From the NCBI GenBank assembly GCA_902782955.1, contig CACZPD010000272.1, positions 1 to 6,490 on the forward strand: a DNA stretch of 6,490 nt, given 5' to 3'. Position numbers and translations under genes: made by a program. Below the pieces are notes generated by a model. That model did not search any database. It was not told the origin of the DNA and saw only the letters and a list, made by a program, of their open reading frames with translations. Within the stretch, counting starts at the first letter, position 1. Every line of letters starts with the position of its first letter. The DNA is from an uncultured Erysipelotrichaceae bacterium (GTDB lineage: Bacteria > Bacillota_I > Bacilli_A > Erysipelotrichales > Erysipelotrichaceae). This document shows, piece after piece, positions 5,469 through 6,490 of this stretch.

Positions 5469-5494
5469 ACCGGTGCTGGACCGGTTTTTTATTT
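5469..5494 (+). terminator. tRNA-Gly terminator
   Basis: ACCGGT (5469-5474), loop GCTGG and ACCGGT (5480-5485) make a six-pair GC-rich stem followed by TTTTTTATTT. It begins seven bases after the mature tRNA end. The remaining gap to the next gene (to 5582) shows a possible TAAAAT -10 at 5553-5558 and nothing else I can support. Confidence 0.85.
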
Positions 5495-5582
5495 GCTGAA
5501 AAGCATCGTATTCAGAATACCAAAAGGATGAAACGGCGGCCTGTTTATCATGTAAAATAGAAATATAGGAAAGGCCTTTTGT

Positions 5583-6490
5583 ATGAACGCACATAATGCA
5601 TCAATACTGACAGAATACCGGCAGAATCATGCCATGTATGAGCAGCTGGAAGAAACCGTTGCGGCGCTTCTGGAAAATGAGCTGAAACAAAGCGGCATCA
5701 TGGTATTTCAGATGTCGCACCGGCTGAAAACAGAGGAAAGTCTGCGCGGCAAGCTGGAGAAAAAGGGTGATAAGTATGACAGTGCCCTGGATCTGACGGA
5801 TCTTCTCGGTGTCCGGGTGATCTGTTACTTTGCGGATGATGTGGACCGTATTGCGGAAACGATAGAAGGTCTGTTTATCATAGACAGGGAAAACTCTGTT
5901 GATAAACGCAGGATCCTGGAAGATGACCAGTTCGGCTATATGTCCCTGCATTATATCTGCCATCTGGAACCGAAGCAGACTGATACGGAAGACTTGTGGA
6001 AGATCCGCTTTGAGATCCAGATCCGTTCTGTCCTCCAGCATGCATGGGCGGAGATCAACCATGATATCGGATATAAAAGCAGTACCGGTGTTCCCCGGTC
6101 GATCATCCGGGGATTCTCCAGACTTGCTGGTCTGCTGGAGATCGCGGATGAACAATTCGCGGAATTCCGTGATTCCGTACGGCAATATCAGAACGACAGT
6201 GCAGAAACTATCAGAAGCCATAATCTCGAAGAACTCCCGGTCAATGAAATGACACTGTACGCATTCCTGCAGAATGATCCAGCTGTGCAGGAAAGCTTCC
6301 GTGACAGCGGGATCAGCCTGATGGCGGAAGGATGTGAAGAAAGCGCAGAACGTCTGGAAGCGCTGCAGATCCTTACCATGGATCAGTTTGCGGAAATGGC
6401 ATCGGGCAATCTTGAAAAAGCGCTGGAACTTGCGGTATATGAAAACGACTCTGAAAAGCCGGAAACCGTCAGCGCAGGTCTCTTCGTCCG
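5583..6490 (+). CDS. RelA/SpoT-synthetase-domain protein (GTP pyrophosphokinase-like), 3' end cut by window edge
   Basis: The frame is open from ATG 5583 to the right edge (302 residues, no stop seen). AGGAAAGG at 5567-5574 lies eight bases before the ATG. Residues of about 20-190 are a RelA/SpoT nucleotidyltransferase domain, which transfers pyrophosphate from ATP to an acceptor such as GTP/GDP. Expected active-site elements are present: HRLKTEESLRGKL (Arg47, Lys49, Ser53, Lys57), TDLLGVRVICYF (Asp73, Arg78), basic DKRR (107-110), FGYMSLHY (Tyr119, His123) and FEIQIRS (Glu144, Gln146, Arg148). There is no HD hydrolase domain before it. The following LQHAWAEINHDIGYK (151-165) differs from the MDFWASLEHxLxYK form of RelP/RelQ-type small synthetases, and a C-terminal extension of at least 100 acidic residues has no recognised domain. 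Composition is like its neighbours. Whether it makes (p)ppGpp or another product is open. Confidence 0.9.
   Translation, partial: MNAHNASILTEYRQNHAMYEQLEETVAALLENELKQSGIMVFQMSHRLKTEESLRGKLEKKGDKYDSALDLTDLLGVRVICYFADDVDRIAETIEGLFIIDRENSVDKRRILEDDQFGYMSLHYICHLEPKQTDTEDLWKIRFEIQIRSVLQHAWAEINHDIGYKSSTGVPRSIIRGFSRLAGLLEIADEQFAEFRDSVRQYQNDSAETIRSHNLEELPVNEMTLYAFLQNDPAVQESFRDSGISLMAEGCEESAERLEALQILTMDQFAEMASGNLEKALELAVYENDSEKPETVSAGLFV

Noticed and set aside
4251..5485. Recurrent ACCGGT at terminators (4252, 5469, 5480; also 2643)
   Set aside because: The hexamer also occurs inside coding regions (near 4009 and 6083). A self-complementary GC-rich hexamer is naturally favoured in hairpins, so a dedicated element is not supported.
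5601..6221. A 206-residue open frame antisense to the RelA/SpoT-like gene
   Set aside because: The sense frame carries clear family motifs throughout. The antisense product shows no recognisable domain and its conservation would simply mirror the sense codons.

Overview
The window looks like ordinary chromosome from a low-to-moderate GC member of the Bacillota (Firmicutes). The evidence is the AT-rich intergenic promoters, the purine-rich Shine-Dalgarno sites, the tRNA-Glu/tRNA-Trp layout, and a NusG-domain-II/Gx-transporter pair next to an HU gene. A gut-type anaerobe (Erysipelotrichia or Clostridia) fits the gene set, but I cannot fix the lineage from the sequence alone. There is no integrase, transposase, CRISPR array or phage gene.

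Layout. A MATE-family multidrug exporter runs in from the left edge and has lost only its first few codons. Fifteen bases later comes a two-gene unit: a small membrane-anchored NusG-domain-II protein, then a Gx-transporter-family membrane protein whose start overlaps the previous stop (ATGA). These resemble the EetA/EetB pair of Gram-positive flavin-based extracellular electron transfer. A hairpin that can work in both directions separates them from a leftward HU gene (hup). Upstream of hup, also leftward, is a two-tRNA unit (tRNA-Glu then tRNA-Trp) with a good promoter and its own terminator. rarA, an AAA+ replication-fork maintenance ATPase, reads rightward and divergently from the tRNAs. 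It collides tail to tail with leftward mutY, the adenine glycosylase that removes A opposite 8-oxoG. Their stop codons overlap, and the mutY terminator is built from the ends of both reading frames. mutY diverges from a rightward tRNA-Gly(CCC) with its own promoter and terminator. The last gene, cut by the right edge, encodes a RelA/SpoT-synthetase-domain protein with no HD hydrolase domain.

Functional grouping. rarA and mutY both serve genome maintenance but are not co-transcribed. HU is the chromosomal architecture protein. The Eet-like pair probably acts in membrane redox or flavin chemistry. The RelA/SpoT-like protein is probably an alarmone synthetase or a related nucleotide pyrophosphokinase of uncertain role.

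The points most worth a second look are: a mutY terminator whose U-tract is the antisense of rarA lysine codons; two genes (mutY and the EetA-like gene) with TATAAT placed so that transcription would start at or next to the ATG, and with no Shine-Dalgarno; a tRNA-Gly with C instead of U at position 55; an Eet-like pair without its usual partners nearby; and the divergent RelA/SpoT family member. No clearly new multi-gene system is visible.
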